DNA from: Eretmocerus hayati
Lineage: Eukaryota; Arthropoda; Insecta; Hymenoptera; Aphelinidae
Length of the DNA stretch: 64,000 bases
Assembly (NCBI GenBank): GCA_029851415.1
Contig: CM056744.1
Coordinates: forward strand, 98,179,338 to 98,243,337
Direction: 5' to 3'
A model generated the notes under the pieces. That model did no database searches. It was not told the DNA's origin and saw nothing but the letters and a program-made list of their open reading frames with translations. The stretch's first letter is position 1. Each line of letters opens with the position of its first letter. The position numbers were made by a program, and so were the translations under genes. This document shows, piece by piece, positions 37,311 to 49,525 of this stretch.

Positions 37311-37925
37311 ATGACTGACACAGCAGCAGCGCCAGCCCCAGCAGCGGCCCCAGCGGCAGCCTCGCCCAAAAAAGCCGCGAAAAAGGCCGCAGGAGCGAAA
37401 AAGCCCGCCAAGCCCCGCGCACATCCTCCAGCGGGTGACATGGTTTTGGCCGCCATCAAGGGACTCGCCGACAAGAAGGGATCGTCCCTCCAGGCCATCA
37501 AGAAGTACATCGCGGCTCACTACAAGTGCGACGTTGAGAAGCAGTCCATCTTCATCAGGAAGTTCCTGAAGTCCGCCGTCGCCAAGAAGACCATCACCCA
37601 GACCAAGGGCAGCGGAGCCGCAGGTTCGTTCAAGTTGGCTCCCAAGGCCGAGGGCGTGAAGAAGGTCGCCAAGAAGCCCGCAGCCAAGAAGGCAGCCGGA
37701 GCCAAGAAACCAGCGGCAGCCAAGAAGCCCAAGGCCGCCAAAAAACCATCCGCGGCCAAGAAGGCGGCCTCGCCCAAGAAGCCCAAGGCGGTCAAACCCA
37801 AGGTGGCCAAGCCCAAGTCGCCCAAGAAGGAGAAGAAGGCAAAGGCACCCGCCAAACCCAAGGCACCCAAACCCAAGAAGGCCGCAGCACCCAAGGCCGC
37901 CAAGCCCAAGCCAGCAAAGAAATAA
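37311..37925 (+). CDS. H1: Linker histone H1 (single copy)
   Basis: A 204-aa linker histone that binds DNA at the nucleosome entry and exit. The N-terminal tail (1-36) is Ala/Pro/Lys-rich with an SPKK at 18-21. A winged-helix globular domain follows (about 37-113): [49 protein letters not shown] and the [10 protein letters not shown] wing. The tail is long, Lys/Ala/Pro-rich and has further SPKK sites ([16 protein letters not shown]), likely CDK targets. It is intronless and ends in the same histone stem-loop as the core genes, so it is replication-dependent. It is the only H1 in the window against four of each core histone, and it stands alone without a divergent partner. Confidence 0.97.
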   Translation: MTDTAAAPAPAAAPAAASPKKAAKKAAGAKKPAKPRAHPPAGDMVLAAIKGLADKKGSSLQAIKKYIAAHYKCDVEKQSIFIRKFLKSAVAKKTITQTKGSGAAGSFKLAPKAEGVKKVAKKPAAKKAAGAKKPAAAKKPKAAKKPSAAKKAASPKKPKAVKPKVAKPKSPKKEKKAKAPAKPKAPKPKKAAAPKAAKPKPAKK

Positions 37926-37968
37926 ACCCGTTCTGACTGGAAACTCCATCCCCGTCTCCCTAAAAATC

Positions 37969-38001
37969 GGCCCTTTTCAGGGCCACCAAAATATTCTCAC
38001 G
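37969..38001 (+). terminator. Histone 3' stem-loop of H1, with downstream box
   Basis: GGCCCTTTTCAGGGCC at 37969-37984, then ACCA and ACGTA. Confidence 0.95.
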
Positions 38002-39490
38002 TATGAATGACTATTCATTCCTGTGTGATCGCCAGACAAAGGATGAAATTCATATCTATTACCAATCCCTTGCCATGGGTTGCGTACATTGAACGGTTTT
38101 CGTTGTGGGACTACTTGTCGAGACGATATGGTGCTTAATTTCAATCGCAGCTAATAACTGTGACAAGTTAAAGTAGGAACCAGAAGATTTAGAGGGCTTT
38201 TGGAATTATCTAATGTGCATACTTTTTCGTATAACTCTTGAAGCAACCTATTTAGACGCGAGATTTGATGTAGAACAAAAATCATTACTCTAAGCCCACA
38301 ACATCCCAGGCCCGTCGCAAAATCCACTGTGGAAATTATCTCAAGAGTGCTAAAATTCCATACTTCTCTCATTGGCTCGGTCCTCCTCCATTCCAAGCTA
38401 GCAACAAGTTTATAGCTCTAAGCTTATCTTATGATATCCTTCAAGAGCAATAATGTATTGAATAAAATATCCCCAGCTGCAAAATTCCACTCAGGCTTCA
38501 AACGAATGCGATACTTTTGAGAGATTTTTTGAAAAGTGAATGATTTTCAGGTTCATAGACAGTGGAATACCCAATTCATGGAATCAATAAACACTGTCGG
38601 GGAACATTGGGAAATTCTGGAGCTCATTGGGGTTTGCTAAAGTGTGCGAAATATTGGCTTCCTCAATCTTTCAAGAGAAATCTGGAATCCGTTTCTGGGC
38701 CAGAACGGTATAAATATATTGAGTCTTTACAATTGCCAACTCTTTCATACACTTAGGTATGAAAAAAAAAAAAAAAAAAATACAAAATTCTTCCGAAAAT
38801 CGTACTTGCCAAAGACGGACTCAACCCTCTAATTTGATTAGTCTATTAGTGACATTCATTTATAGTTGGTCGATCTTTTTTATAGCCTCGAAGAAGCGTG
38901 ATAAAATATTTCTGCAGGTAAAGGCAGATCTAACTGAAATGACGGGCTGAAAAATAAATTAACTGGAAATTTCATGTGTCTCTCTACTTCAAGTCTCGTT
39001 CTGAAACTAAATGTGGTACTATCGCACCTAATAGTGGATTATTCATAGTGTGTCTATGGTCGACGAACGTGTGGGTGAGTTGTCGTTGCTCAGCTCAAAC
39101 ATAACTTGAATAATTATTGAAAGTCGCTAATTTCCCGTTAGCCCTTTATCGGCATGTACCTGACCATCAAGACAACCAAATAGCAAATCTACTGAAAATA
39201 AAATTGTCGAGATGTGGGAAAGAGATCAATATAGTCGAAAATATCGGGGAATTGATAGATGGTCTTCTGGAGTTAACGTCCTTCGGAACGTCTCGACAAT
39301 CAAACTAGTGATACCTTGCCTTCAAGATATTTCGGTCGGAATTAACCAAAGACGAACAGGGACAGTGTTCGTGACAGTGTCCCACCCAGAACATGTGAGG
39401 CGTCGTCCACATAAATTTAATCCCACCTCATTATGAAGAAAAATCTCAAATAGTGGGTGAAGAGGAGTAACAAGGACTATATGTTGTTAC
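38002..39490. other. No recognisable gene
   Basis: Spacer between H1 and H3-4. An A-rich run of about 20 bases at 38761-38780 is the only notable feature. Confidence 0.5.
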
Positions 39491-39523
39491 GTTGGAAGGA
39501 AAATAGTGGCCCTAAAAAGGGCC
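39488..39523 (-). terminator. Histone 3' stem-loop of H3-4, variant loop
   Basis: On the minus strand GGCCCTTTTTAGGGCC (39508-39523): the loop is TTTT instead of TTTC, the only change in any intact stem-loop here. ACTA and ACGTA follow. Loops of the UUUU type would still fit the general UYUN pattern. Confidence 0.93.
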
Positions 39524-39553
39524 GATTGATTTTTTCGAATATAAGATGATGAT

Positions 39554-40573
<1,020 letters not shown>

Positions 40574-40617
40574 GCTTCCAGTCGTCATCATCATCATCAA
40601 CTAACAAAATACCAATC

Positions 40618-40650
40618 GGCCCTTTTCAGGGCCACCATTATGTACATACG
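40618..40650 (+). terminator. Histone 3' stem-loop of H4-4, with downstream box
   Basis: GGCCCTTTTCAGGGCC at 40618-40633, then ACCA and ACGTT. Confidence 0.95.
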
Positions 40651-40904
40651 TTGGATAGCACTATTCGTTTATGAAATGAACATGTTACTAAACAATTACC
40701 CTGTTTTCTGTATGATTGGAATGTGAATCGGCTAATCTCACGGAAGGTTTCAGAAAGACGTGTCGCACCATTAGATTATGCCTATGTGACTTGACATTGA
40801 ACTTGATGCTTGACCTCCAAGAATTTACGTTTATTTTCACACTGGTCTATGGTATATGCCATGACAATACATTTTGGTCACGTCAGGGTGGAAGAACAGA
40901 TGAC

Positions 40905-41535
40905 ACGATGTTGTTCAGTAGATAAAGACGTCACTGGTCAGACAACGGATAGTGAACCTTTTCTATAATCAATCAATCGGTTACCATAGCACTTCATTTG
41001 GAGATACACAACCTCGTCTGCTGATATTGTTAAACAAGTCCACTCTATTCATGATACCATTTTCAAATCGAACCACCACAATAATATATTATCACATCAG
41101 ATGCGAGGTATTACTTCATCGGACTAATTTCCAAATATTCAGTACATGAAGGGTGTCTGTGGTCAGACAATATGGTCTGAGCCATCTGAGGGATTGTCTG
41201 CTGAGGTTTAGAAATTCTACTTATATAAAGAGCATTGTCGAGCAAAATGAGGCGCAATATAATAGATACAAGGGCGTGTATGATCTCATCAGACAGTCAA
41301 CTAACAATAAGTATGAGTAAAGGTCCGATCGTCCCTTATGATAACGACGGTTTGGTACCTGAGAAGACGAAGTTAATCAAACTTCAGCAAATCATACTGA
41401 TTCCCAGTGAATGGAGGACCGAATCTAGTCAGACAAGATACTTGCTCATAAGCTTCATGATAGAAGATATTGTTGGAACGAGTAATAGGATATTACATCC
41501 TGATTGAAAGACAAAGACATTGGTCAGGCAAATTC
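40905..41535. repeat. Diverged relatives of the 200-bp tandem repeat, reverse orientation
   Basis: TTCAGTAGATAAAGACGTCACTGGTCAGACAAC-like sequence near 40915 matches the reverse complement of the 16.2-kb repeat unit over about 30 bases. GGTCAGACAA or close variants recur near 41161, 41430 and 41523. The rest is too diverged to align by eye. Confidence 0.55.
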
Positions 41536-42265
41536 GGGTGGTTGGCATATGAACTGTGATTCTTATTCCCAATAAGTGCGACGAAAACATTTGTATATAA
41601 GAAGCGACTTGGTATTCGCAAGAATATTTTGCCATTGGCTAATGCTCTTTTGTGTCCGTATCAATTCCATCAAACTGCGAGATATAGCGTGAACGAGAAC
41701 TACTGCTGGTTATCTTTTGGCTCTTACTTCAAATTTTTCGTACTGTTAGAGAGTAAATTTTCACCCGTTTTTGATTTTATACCTTGAATTTCCCCATTCA
41801 TTCCTTAACCGTTTTGTTTGAAATTTTCGTCGACTTCCATCAGGGTTGCCTTGAAACAAAAATACATTTTGAAAGACCTCATATGTATGCAACATTTGCA
41901 TTTCGTAGTGGACCAACTTTCTTGATAATGTCGCTCTCCTTTGTACTTAGAAATCTATGTTGGATAGAGCATTCTTCATAGGAGTGTTGGAGTGAAGCAT
42001 CATGCATGTATATTATCACCTCGTGATGGTTATTGATGATGTGCTATCATAAGATGTAGATAAGATGCTGAGTTCAAACCTCACTGAGAACTGCATGATG
42101 AATTTTAGATAATTTCATTTGACTTGCATCAAGTTGTGGTCGGTGTTGTGCAAAATTCCATTTGATGCTTATGCAAACGTATGGAATTTCGACCCTATAT
42201 TTAGTTAGGACTACAAATCAGTTTTGAAGGTAATAATTTTATCTTGAGACGTATGTATGGGTTAT
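41536..42265. other. No recognisable feature
   Basis: Spacer with no gene or clear repeat. Confidence 0.5.
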
Positions 42266-42268
42266 GTG

Positions 42269-42290
42269 ATCGGCCCTTGCAAGGGTACCA
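42269..42290 (+). terminator. Possible relic of a histone stem-loop
   Basis: ATCGGCCCTTGCAAGGGTACCA resembles ATCGGCCCTTTTCAGGGCCACCA: flanks and left stem are kept, the loop and right stem are altered. No histone coding sequence lies upstream. It could be chance. Confidence 0.35.
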
Positions 42291-42652
42291 GTTTACTCCC
42301 AACACTCAGCAAAGTCTTGTATGCTGGGACCATTTTCTGTCCCAACAAAAGCCTTGTAGTTCATTGAATAATACCTACTCCTGACGTGAGAATACCCGTT
42401 CTGAGAGATCGAACAGGGACAAGGGTGGTGATTGAGAAGTCGGTATTACTCCTGTCACTCATCGGAGTTCGTTCGAAATAACTTTCTGTTCCCTATAAAA
42501 GCAAAAGGCTTGATGAGTTCGAACTCACCGTGAGAGACTTACTTGCCGTGTTCCTATTATGCTCAACCAAGAGGTATTCCCAAACTTCTTGACAATGCAT
42601 ATTTGAACAAGTTGAAATGAGAAAAATTTATTGAGGCCTATAGTCATTCATC

Positions 42653-42685
42653 CGTTGGATACATTTGGTGGCCCTGAAAAGGGCC
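42653..42685 (-). terminator. Histone 3' stem-loop of H2A-4
   Basis: The minus-strand GGCCCTTTTCAGGGCC (42670-42685) is followed by ACCA. The downstream box is weak (ACGGA). Confidence 0.93.
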
Positions 42686-42725
42686 GATTGGTTTTTGTGG
42701 CTGGTCAATTTATTGGAGAGTAAGC

Positions 42726-43103
42726 TTAAGCCTTCTTCTCGGTCTTCTTGGGCAGAAGGACGGCCTGGATGTTTGGCAACACTCCTCCTTGAGCGATGGT
42801 AACTCCGGAGAGCAATTTGTTCAGCTCCTCGTCGTTGCGGATGGCCAACTGCAGGTGACGGGGGATGATCCTGGTCTTCTTGTTGTCACGGGCGGCGTTT
42901 CCTGCCAACTCGAGAACCTCAGCGGCCAAGTACTCCATGACGGCGGCCAGGTAGACCGGGGCACCGGCACCAACTCGCTCGGCGTAGTTGCCCTTCCTCA
43001 GCAGACGGTGGATACGTCCGACGGGGAACTGAAGTCCGGCCCTGGTTGAGCGGGTCTTTGACTTTCCCTTGACTTTGCCACCTCCCTTGCCACGTCCAGA
43101 CAT
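42726..43103 (-). CDS. H2A: Histone H2A (copy H2A-4, pair A4)
   Basis: The same 125-aa H2A protein. Silent differences cluster near the 3' end of the gene (codons for [12 protein letters not shown] use CCAAAC, GTGTTG and similar). Its leader and proximal promoter are identical to those of H2A-2 for about 128 bp, which contrasts with the diverged H2B side of the same spacer. Confidence 0.98.
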   Translation of the reverse strand: MSGRGKGGGKVKGKSKTRSTRAGLQFPVGRIHRLLRKGNYAERVGAGAPVYLAAVMEYLAAEVLELAGNAARDNKKTRIIPRHLQLAIRNDEELNKLLSGVTIAQGGVLPNIQAVLLPKKTEKKA

Positions 43104-43409
43104 GATGAGATTGAGGTTTGGGGTAGACTGGTGTCACGAAGAAATTCAGTCGTAGACTGGGTGCTCCGTGGTGGGAAAGTAGCCATTTATATCTCCTCGA
43201 GCTAGCCGGTTCCGAGCAAATGGTAAAAAACTATACGGGAACTTGGTAGGGGACACTCGCATCGAGGCGACAGCTGCGCGCTCACCGAGAGGGGAACGAT
43301 GGTGGCTCCACACACGTTGGTTCGGAGAAGCGGAGCGCCAATTCTCATAAGAGGCTCACGATCCCCGCTCAGGCATCAGTCGTTTCTCTGACAACCGACC
43401 GGTAATACC
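43104..43409. promoter_or_regulatory. Divergent H2A-4/H2B-4 promoter with a damaged H2B TATA box
   Basis: The H2A TATA box (minus strand) is at 43185-43191 and intact. At the H2B position, where A2 and A3 have CTTATAAAGGGGCC, this copy reads CTCATAAGAGGCTC (43345-43358), so the TATA core is lost. The start region GGCATCAGTCGTTTCTCTGAC is kept. Confidence 0.85.
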
Positions 43410-43784
43410 ATGGCACCCAAAACCAGCGGAAAGGCAGTGAAGAAGGCCGGAAAGGCCGTCAAGAACATCGCCAAGGGCGACAAGAAGAAGAAGCACAAGA
43501 AGAGGCGCGAGTCGTACGCCATCTACATCTACAAGGTGTTGAAGCAGGTGCACCCCGACACCGGTGTCTCCAGCAAGGCCATGTCCATCATGAACAGCTT
43601 TGTCAATGACATCTTTGAGCGCATCGCTGCTGAGGCCTCCCGTCTGGCCCACTACAACAAGAGGTCGACCATCACCTCCCGGGAAATCCAGACTGCCGTG
43701 CGTCTTCTTCTGCCCGGTGAACTGGCCAAACACGCCGTTTCCGAAGGAACCAAGGCCGTCACCAAGTACACCAGCTCCAAATAA
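43410..43784 (+). CDS. H2B: Histone H2B (copy H2B-4, pair A4)
   Basis: The same 124-aa protein. It is the most diverged H2B copy at silent sites, for example TTTGTCAATGACATCTTTGAG where the others have TTCGTCAACGACATCTTCGAG, and GCTGCTGAGGCC where they have GCCGCCGAGGCT. Together with its degraded TATA box and AACA in place of ACCA after the stem-loop, this suggests relaxed exchange with the other copies, and perhaps lower expression, at the edge of the locus. No amino acid has changed, so it is still under selection or only recently freed. Confidence 0.97.
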   Translation: MAPKTSGKAVKKAGKAVKNIAKGDKKKKHKKRRESYAIYIYKVLKQVHPDTGVSSKAMSIMNSFVNDIFERIAAEASRLAHYNKRSTITSREIQTAVRLLLPGELAKHAVSEGTKAVTKYTSSK

Positions 43785-43822
43785 ATCAACTCAGGACTGT
43801 GAAAAAGAGAGAAAAAACAATC

Positions 43823-43858
43823 GGCCCTTTTCAGGGCCAACATCAAATTCTAACGCAG
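43823..43858 (+). terminator. Histone 3' stem-loop of H2B-4, atypical tail
   Basis: GGCCCTTTTCAGGGCC at 43823-43838 is intact but followed by AACA rather than ACCA, and the downstream box is ACGCA. Confidence 0.93.
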
Positions 43859-44466
43859 GAACTACGTGTCTTACATTCAACCCTCATAAACGCCATCCCA
43901 TCCCAATAATGTAAATCTAATAGTGGAGAAATTCGGTTCCGCGGAGTATTCCGGGTAGATGGGATTCAGATGCATGTATGCAGGGCCGATATTGATATTC
44001 CGAAATGGTGATCAGTTCAGCAAAAGGTTCAGTCGAAAGATAGATCCCAATCAAGTTCTAATACACAAGGTAAGATACGAGTCTACTCATAGAACAACTA
44101 ATCCGAAAATTTCCAGCACATCAATTGAAACTGAGGTTTCCCTCAAGGCGTTGATACGGTTAGAGCATGAACATCTAATAGAGTGAATTAATCCTACGAT
44201 CTGTTAAGAGATATTGAGGGCACATTCGCACGGACACCCTCGTGAAATTTATATTAGTTGAGCAGAGCGACACGATAGACTGTTTAGAGGAGGTATATGT
44301 ATATCCCAGGAAAACTGGGATATACATTGTACTTCTGCCCGTTTCTTTTACTTATCACCAGACCTCTGCAAGAAGGAGAATCCCATTCGCTCTGAAACAG
44401 CATGTTAGTTCCACGAGGAGATTCAAGAACCAGCACAATTTTCCGAATGATTCTCAAACACTTGAA
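43859..44466. other. No recognisable gene
   Basis: Right edge of the histone locus. A perfect small hairpin, TGTATATCCCAGGAAAACTGGGATATACA, occupies about 44298-44328 but has no known role. Confidence 0.5.
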
Positions 44467-44468
44467 TA

Positions 44469-45257
44469 CAGGCGTCCCTCGTTCAACGCGGGGGTTACGT
44501 TCCGGTAAACAACCGCGATGAAGAGAACCGCGTTGAGCAAAGCATTGCTGTTATAGGTAAGTAGGGGTTGCGTACCAAGGCTGTTGACCCAACCACCAAG
44601 ACCGAACTTTTTTGTTAATTCAGTATTCAATAGGAGTCTTTTTAATCACGAAATCATCGTCGATTTGCAGAAAAACGTTGTAGATGGATGCAGAGCGAGG
44701 GGGATATGATACCCGTTTCGCACATCAAGTTCAATGAAAAAGGACATGGATATAATGAAATTTTGAGCTCAGCAGATTGAAGTGATTCAATGACCTGCAA
44801 CACAAGTTTCAGTTTTCAAATCTCCAATCGCTGAAATTGCAAGATAGATCGTACGCGCACAAACTGACATTTTTTGCTCGTATTTTACAAATTTATCAGA
44901 TCGAAACCATAAATATAGAACTCTACGTCGAGTCTGTAATATCTCGTACGGGTGTGAGCAAGTTCGACTAGTTCTACAACCTGAGTTTTCACATTTATTC
45001 CCCAAGAATCAAATTTGAAGCCGTCGGAGAACAGTTCACGTTTTCGCGGACTTGTCCTAATGCGGAATGTTCGTCATATTTGCGAGGTATTACGCGTCTT
45101 TTTTGTGAAGTCGTGCTAAGTTTTCTCCCAAAATTCCACAATGTATACCGCGTTGAACAAGTCCCATTCCGCGTTGAACAAAATTTAGGTGGTGTTTTAA
45201 AAACCGCGTGTAACCAAAACCGCGTTAAGCAAAACAGCGTTGAACGAGGGAAGCCTG
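44469..45257. mobile_element. Pogo/Tigger-like nonautonomous element, copy 2
   Basis: A 789-bp stretch bounded by TA (44467-44468 and 45258-45259). The tips are CAGGCGTCCCTCGTTCAACG at the left and the complement of CGTTGAACGAGGGAAGCCTG at the right. CGCGTTGA(A/G)CAA recurs inside near the right end. No transposase was found. The tip resembles that of the 20842-21302 element. Confidence 0.75.
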
Positions 45258-45259
45258 TA

Positions 45260-46048
45260 TAGAGGCCATTCAGTCAGCCCCCGTCATTCGCCGTCCCAGT
45301 TTTCGGCCCAGGGCTCCGTATATGCGGTTTTGCTTCAGATTTCTACTTTGTACAGTATGGTGGACCATGCAACATGAATTTGCAGTGCAATTTCAATTTG
45401 AATTAGTCATTTCAGAGCAACTTCAAGATCTTCGAGCGCCATATTCGGGCTGATATACTCGCTGCTCATGATATTATTGCTCATTTCTAATTTTACTCAA
45501 TTTGCAATCCTATCGAAATTTAACAGACATTTGACATTATGGTTGCATCTGAAAAAGATATTCTGTCTCCTTGAGAAACAAGAGAGATAATCCCAACATT
45601 CCCACCTGGGATGAATAAGAATGAAGAATACTGTTGAGAAGTTCTTAGAAAGTGATCCAATTATCGATCAAACTTTCAATTCCAAGCATTTGTTTGAAAA
45701 TTACAAGATAAACACATACCAAGATTTTCACAGAGACAACAAGCGTGTAAATAGTGCGTCGGGTAGAGTCCCGATATTCTCCGGTCAAACTCGATTCCCA
45801 TTTTTGTCCCCCAAACTTGCAGTGAATTCACATGGGTGTTGAGATTTTTCCCATACAATGCCCAGCTCTTCTGTCGCGAATAAACTTTACGGGACTCTTC
45901 ACATAAATAATATGTTCGCCAAAAAATGTTCCTAGTTTTTGTCTTTTATCCGATCTTCGATGGCACGTAACCCTCTCATTTTCACGAGGACGAGATCCCG
46001 CTATTCGCAGTTTCGGTATTCGCGGAACCTTGGATGTACGCATTGATC
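45260..46048. other. No recognisable feature
   Basis: Spacer between two MITEs. Nothing was identified. Confidence 0.5.
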
Positions 46049-46052
46049 TTAA

Positions 46053-46923
46053 CCCTCGGTTGGCACACCTGGGTCTATTCGACCCAAGGCTTTTTTTATG
46101 AGATTACCACGCTCGTAATTCGAAGTTTCCCGGGCTCAGGGTGACATTCGTTGGTAGTCAAGATGTGCCACCTACCGACCGTGCATGTAGCAACAGGTCT
46201 CGCGCCCGCATCTCCGCATCACAGCTAAGCGAAATTGCCGCTGGGTCTCAAGTACCCAGGTGTGCCAGGTATGCGCGCTATTTTAGATTGCATTTTATTA
46301 ATACGATAATGAATCATTAGAAAAAATTGCAAAAAAAGACCTTTCCACTGAAAATATCCTAGAGGGCACAATTTTCAGTGGAATGAGCTGAAAATTTGAC
46401 TGAGTTATCTCAAAATTAAGTAGATATGAGAAAAGAATAGTCTAGTAGTCGATCTTCCAATGGAGGTCTTCATTCCGGCATATTGGGTGAGAATAAAAAT
46501 TCTCAATTCATCGGTCGAAATATGTCAGAATAAATACCTCTTTTCCAAGATCCACTCTTGTGCTATTTTTTCCTTGAATTGACCTCATCTCAAGATGACT
46601 CAGTTAAATTTTCAGCTCATTTGGATGAAAATTGTACCGTCTAAAATTTTTTAGCGAAAAAGGTGATTTTTTGCATTTTTCTGGACATTTGTATTTTTTG
46701 GAATTTTTTATTTGACCTTGGAGGATATCTCGATACATTGGCCGATTAAAAACATATCAAAGGAGCTACAAAAAAATTTTCAAGTCAAATGATTCAATAT
46801 AATAGCTACAGCATCAATTCTTCGGCGTGGGTCGAATTGACCCAGGTTGAATTAAAAAAAGAATTGAAATTCGACCCAGGGTCGGCCAGCTATGTTATTT
46901 GGCGGAGGTGTGCCAGCTAAGGG
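46053..46923. mobile_element. PiggyBac-like nonautonomous element
   Basis: An 871-bp stretch bounded by TTAA (46049-46052 and 46924-46927). It begins CCCTCGGTTGGCACACCT and ends AGGTGTGCCAGCTAAGGG. TTAA duplication with CCCT tips fits the piggyBac superfamily (Kolobok also uses TTAA). GGGTC..TTCGACCC occurs near both ends. An inner inverted repeat (GAGCTGAAAATTTGACTGAGTTA against TAACTCAGTTAAATTTTCAGCTC, with one-base differences in places) makes it foldback-like. It has no transposase. Confidence 0.75.
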
Positions 46924-47096
46924 TTAAGTACCGGGGGCTGCCTGCATTCATGATTGTGATGCCATCATAATGGCAGGTTTCTTGGCGTCATCGGCAACAA
47001 GTCGGGTACTACAAATTATGTCTTCAAACAACGTACGAAATATAATAGCATTCATCGCTCCATTATTAAGAACGATGAATAGATACCACGGAATGT

Positions 47097-47251
47097 TGTA
47101 CACTCCCCAGGAAGGTGAACTGTATAGCCATTTCGAGATCTTCTATCTCGCTCGCACTTGTTGGTTATAATACGAGTGCGAGTGAGACGAGAGATCTCGA
47201 ACGGTAACTGACCGTCATAACTGTGCAGTTCACCTTCCTGGGGAGTGTACA
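47097..47251. repeat. 155-bp palindromic element
   Basis: The outer 26 bp are perfect inverted copies (47097-47122 and 47226-47251; TGTACACTCCCCAGGAAGG at the tip). The inner arms CGAGATCTTCTATCTCGCTCGCACT and AGTGCGAGTGAGACGAGAGATCTCG also pair, around a 14-bp AT-rich centre. There is no gene and no clear target duplication. Confidence 0.75.
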
Positions 47252-48711
47252 TTTTACCGTGAATGTCCAGTACTAACAGATGGAATTAGTGACTGTCCGT
47301 TTGAAAATCATACTTTGGGTTTTCACTGTTGATTCTCGAGATTCACTGGGATGCATCGGTGAATGTCCGATTTTTCCTTCTTCACATGACTCATGGAATA
47401 TAGAATTGAACTTTGATCATCAATCGAACTTCCGCTCACAAATTTTTCTCTGTGAGTCAAGCCTGACACTCCCATTATCTACTGATGGACACCAAGCCAG
47501 ATTACGCACCCACACAAATACAAGTAATGGTGATAGTGGAGACGTTTCTGAAACGAATATCAACCTGCGTGACGCGATGAAAATCAGGCCACGTCAATAT
47601 CATCTCAAACAAGCGAACAAAGAATAAAAAATTGCAACTTCAAATCCAAATGCCGGACAATAGTATATCATGCGACGATCCGAGGTTATAGGATGTTTCG
47701 GGTCTCGGGAATACACTTTTCCCAAGTGCAATGAGGGAATAATATTCCCCGTACCTCAAAGTGGACATATCGGCAAAGTACTTGTACTATCTTTTAGTAT
47801 CAGGGGTATTGAATGCAAATTTTTCTATTCGAGTCTGGAGGATGAATGTTCGTTCAAGCGCATTATGCCAAAAATAAATATTCTCATGAAGTGGAAAATC
47901 TACTACGTCACCGTATATATCATTCTAGTCTGGCTTTTTGTCACAAATAAGAAGGAAATTTCATATTTACATGTTCGGTTGATGCTGTGAGCTGTACAGA
48001 CACGTAGGATGGCGAACCTATTTTTCGTTCCGATCTGTATGACCAAACGTTACTTTCAAACATGACTTGTGACGATTTAATGAGATCAGGATACTAGAAC
48101 AAACAGTCCAAGTTTTCATAATCGTGAAATCAATCTCGACTATGATGGTAGTATCCGATCTGTATTCTCTTTGAAACCGTAGAAATGATGATTATGTTCG
48201 AAAAATGATAGTGCCCCTGACTCGATTCTGACATTTACCCATACAGACCAGTAAGTCTTAAGGATCACTACGGGGAATGTCCTAAGTCAGGTGCATATGA
48301 CAAACATTCACTGGCTCTCTTAAATTCTCTAGTGAATGTCGGGCGTTCACCGACAGCTAAGTAAATCTCCTGAATCACTAGGGAATCTTAGGATTCACGG
48401 TCTTGGAACATTCGCGGTAAACATACATTGTGCAGATATGATGTCTCGTTTCCTTTCCAATGTACCGAAAACAGGGGTGAATGTCACCACCGGGCTGAAT
48501 GTGTTCACTTTTCCCGAAAAAGGTTGTCAGCGTCACACTTTGACTTCTATAGCATCTACAGAAACCTGCCGTGGGTCGTTTTGAAACCTACAATCTCTAC
48601 TTCTCAATGAATTCGTTTCATTCCATGATAGTCTATAGTCTCTTTTTTGCTGTTGAATGGAGTTGAAAAATAAGAACAAAAATTGCACCGCTCAAATTTT
48701 TATTTGAACTT
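47252..48711. other. No convincing gene; scattered GAATGTCC-like motifs
   Basis: Some open frames of up to about 115 codons exist but lack recognisable features. (G)TGAATGTC(C/G) recurs near 47265, 47361, 48330 and 48480. These may be remnants of the satellite next to the Harbinger element. Confidence 0.4.
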
Positions 48712-49152
48712 TCGGTATGAATGTGAGATGTTTGGCTGTACAGAGCGATGCCTTTATCATACCAGTTTATGTACTGGTTTTCACACATACTCAATCAAAT
48801 GTATTATATTTTTGAGCATGTGTACCTTCGAGCTTCGTTTGAATACGAAGTTGCATCGGAGGATTTTGATGGAAAGATTTGAGATGGTGGAGTAACAAAG
48901 ATGGAGAATCATTTAAAATCATCGCATTTAAAATCATTTTTTCAAACTTTGCCAAATGTCCATCTTTGTTACTCCACCATCTCAAATCTTTCCATCAAAA
49001 TCCTCCGATGCAACTTCGTATTCAAACGAAGCTCGAAGGTACACATGCTCAAAAATATAATACATTTAATTGAGTATGTGTGAAAACCAGTACATAAACT
49101 GGTATGTTAAAGGCATCGCTCTGTACAGCCAAACATCTTACATTCATATCGA
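48712..49152. repeat. Near-perfect 194-bp-arm palindrome
   Basis: Arms 48712-48905 and 48959-49152 are inverted copies with only a few mismatches by eye (for example GGTATGAATGTGAG against the complement of CTTACATTCATATC). The spacer is 53 bp and contains AAAATCATTTAAAATC-type repeats. Transcription through it would give a long hairpin RNA. There is no gene, and no target duplication was identified at its ends. Confidence 0.85.
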
Positions 49153-49290
49153 CATTTGAATCTGCCGCCAGAGCACATATACATATATATCAAATTTAGT
49201 TTCATCTGAACTACTAACTTAGAGTCATGCTAAGTTTTCTGGCTCTTTCCTGGCAGTCGGTGATGATGTCCTCGACATGAAAAACGTTAC

Positions 49291-49451
49291 CGACCGGGCG
49301 TGAGTGTGATGGTTATTTTGGAACGACCGATTTGAAGAGGCATTGTCAATGTCCGTGTGGACCGTGGCGAATGTGTCCACTTGTTGCAGGTCGATTAATT
49401 TTGGTCCATCCAGTAACTCTGGTGACTTCTGTCGACCGGGCTTAAGTGTGA
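49291..49451. repeat. Satellite-like unit of about 142 bp, left of the Harbinger element
   Basis: CGACCGGGC(G/T)T(G/A)AGTGTGA occurs at 49291-49309 and 49433-49451, 142 bp apart. The sequence between them (GGTTATTTTGGAACGACC...CCATCCAGTAACTCT) is repeated, diverged, just right of the transposon at 55489-55610. Confidence 0.65.
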
Positions 49452-49525
49452 GGGTGCCTTTTCACGAAAATTATTTTGTTGTGATGAGGATGATGATCTT
49501 GCTTGAATTTCATTACAAATATAAC

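Noticed and set aside
37921..37926. AATAAA poly(A) signal overlapping the H1 stop codon
   Set aside because: The histone stem-loop just downstream explains the 3' end; the hexamer arises from AAA-TAA-A by chance.
44298..44328. microRNA-like hairpin
   Set aside because: The stem is too short (about 13 bp) for a pre-miRNA.
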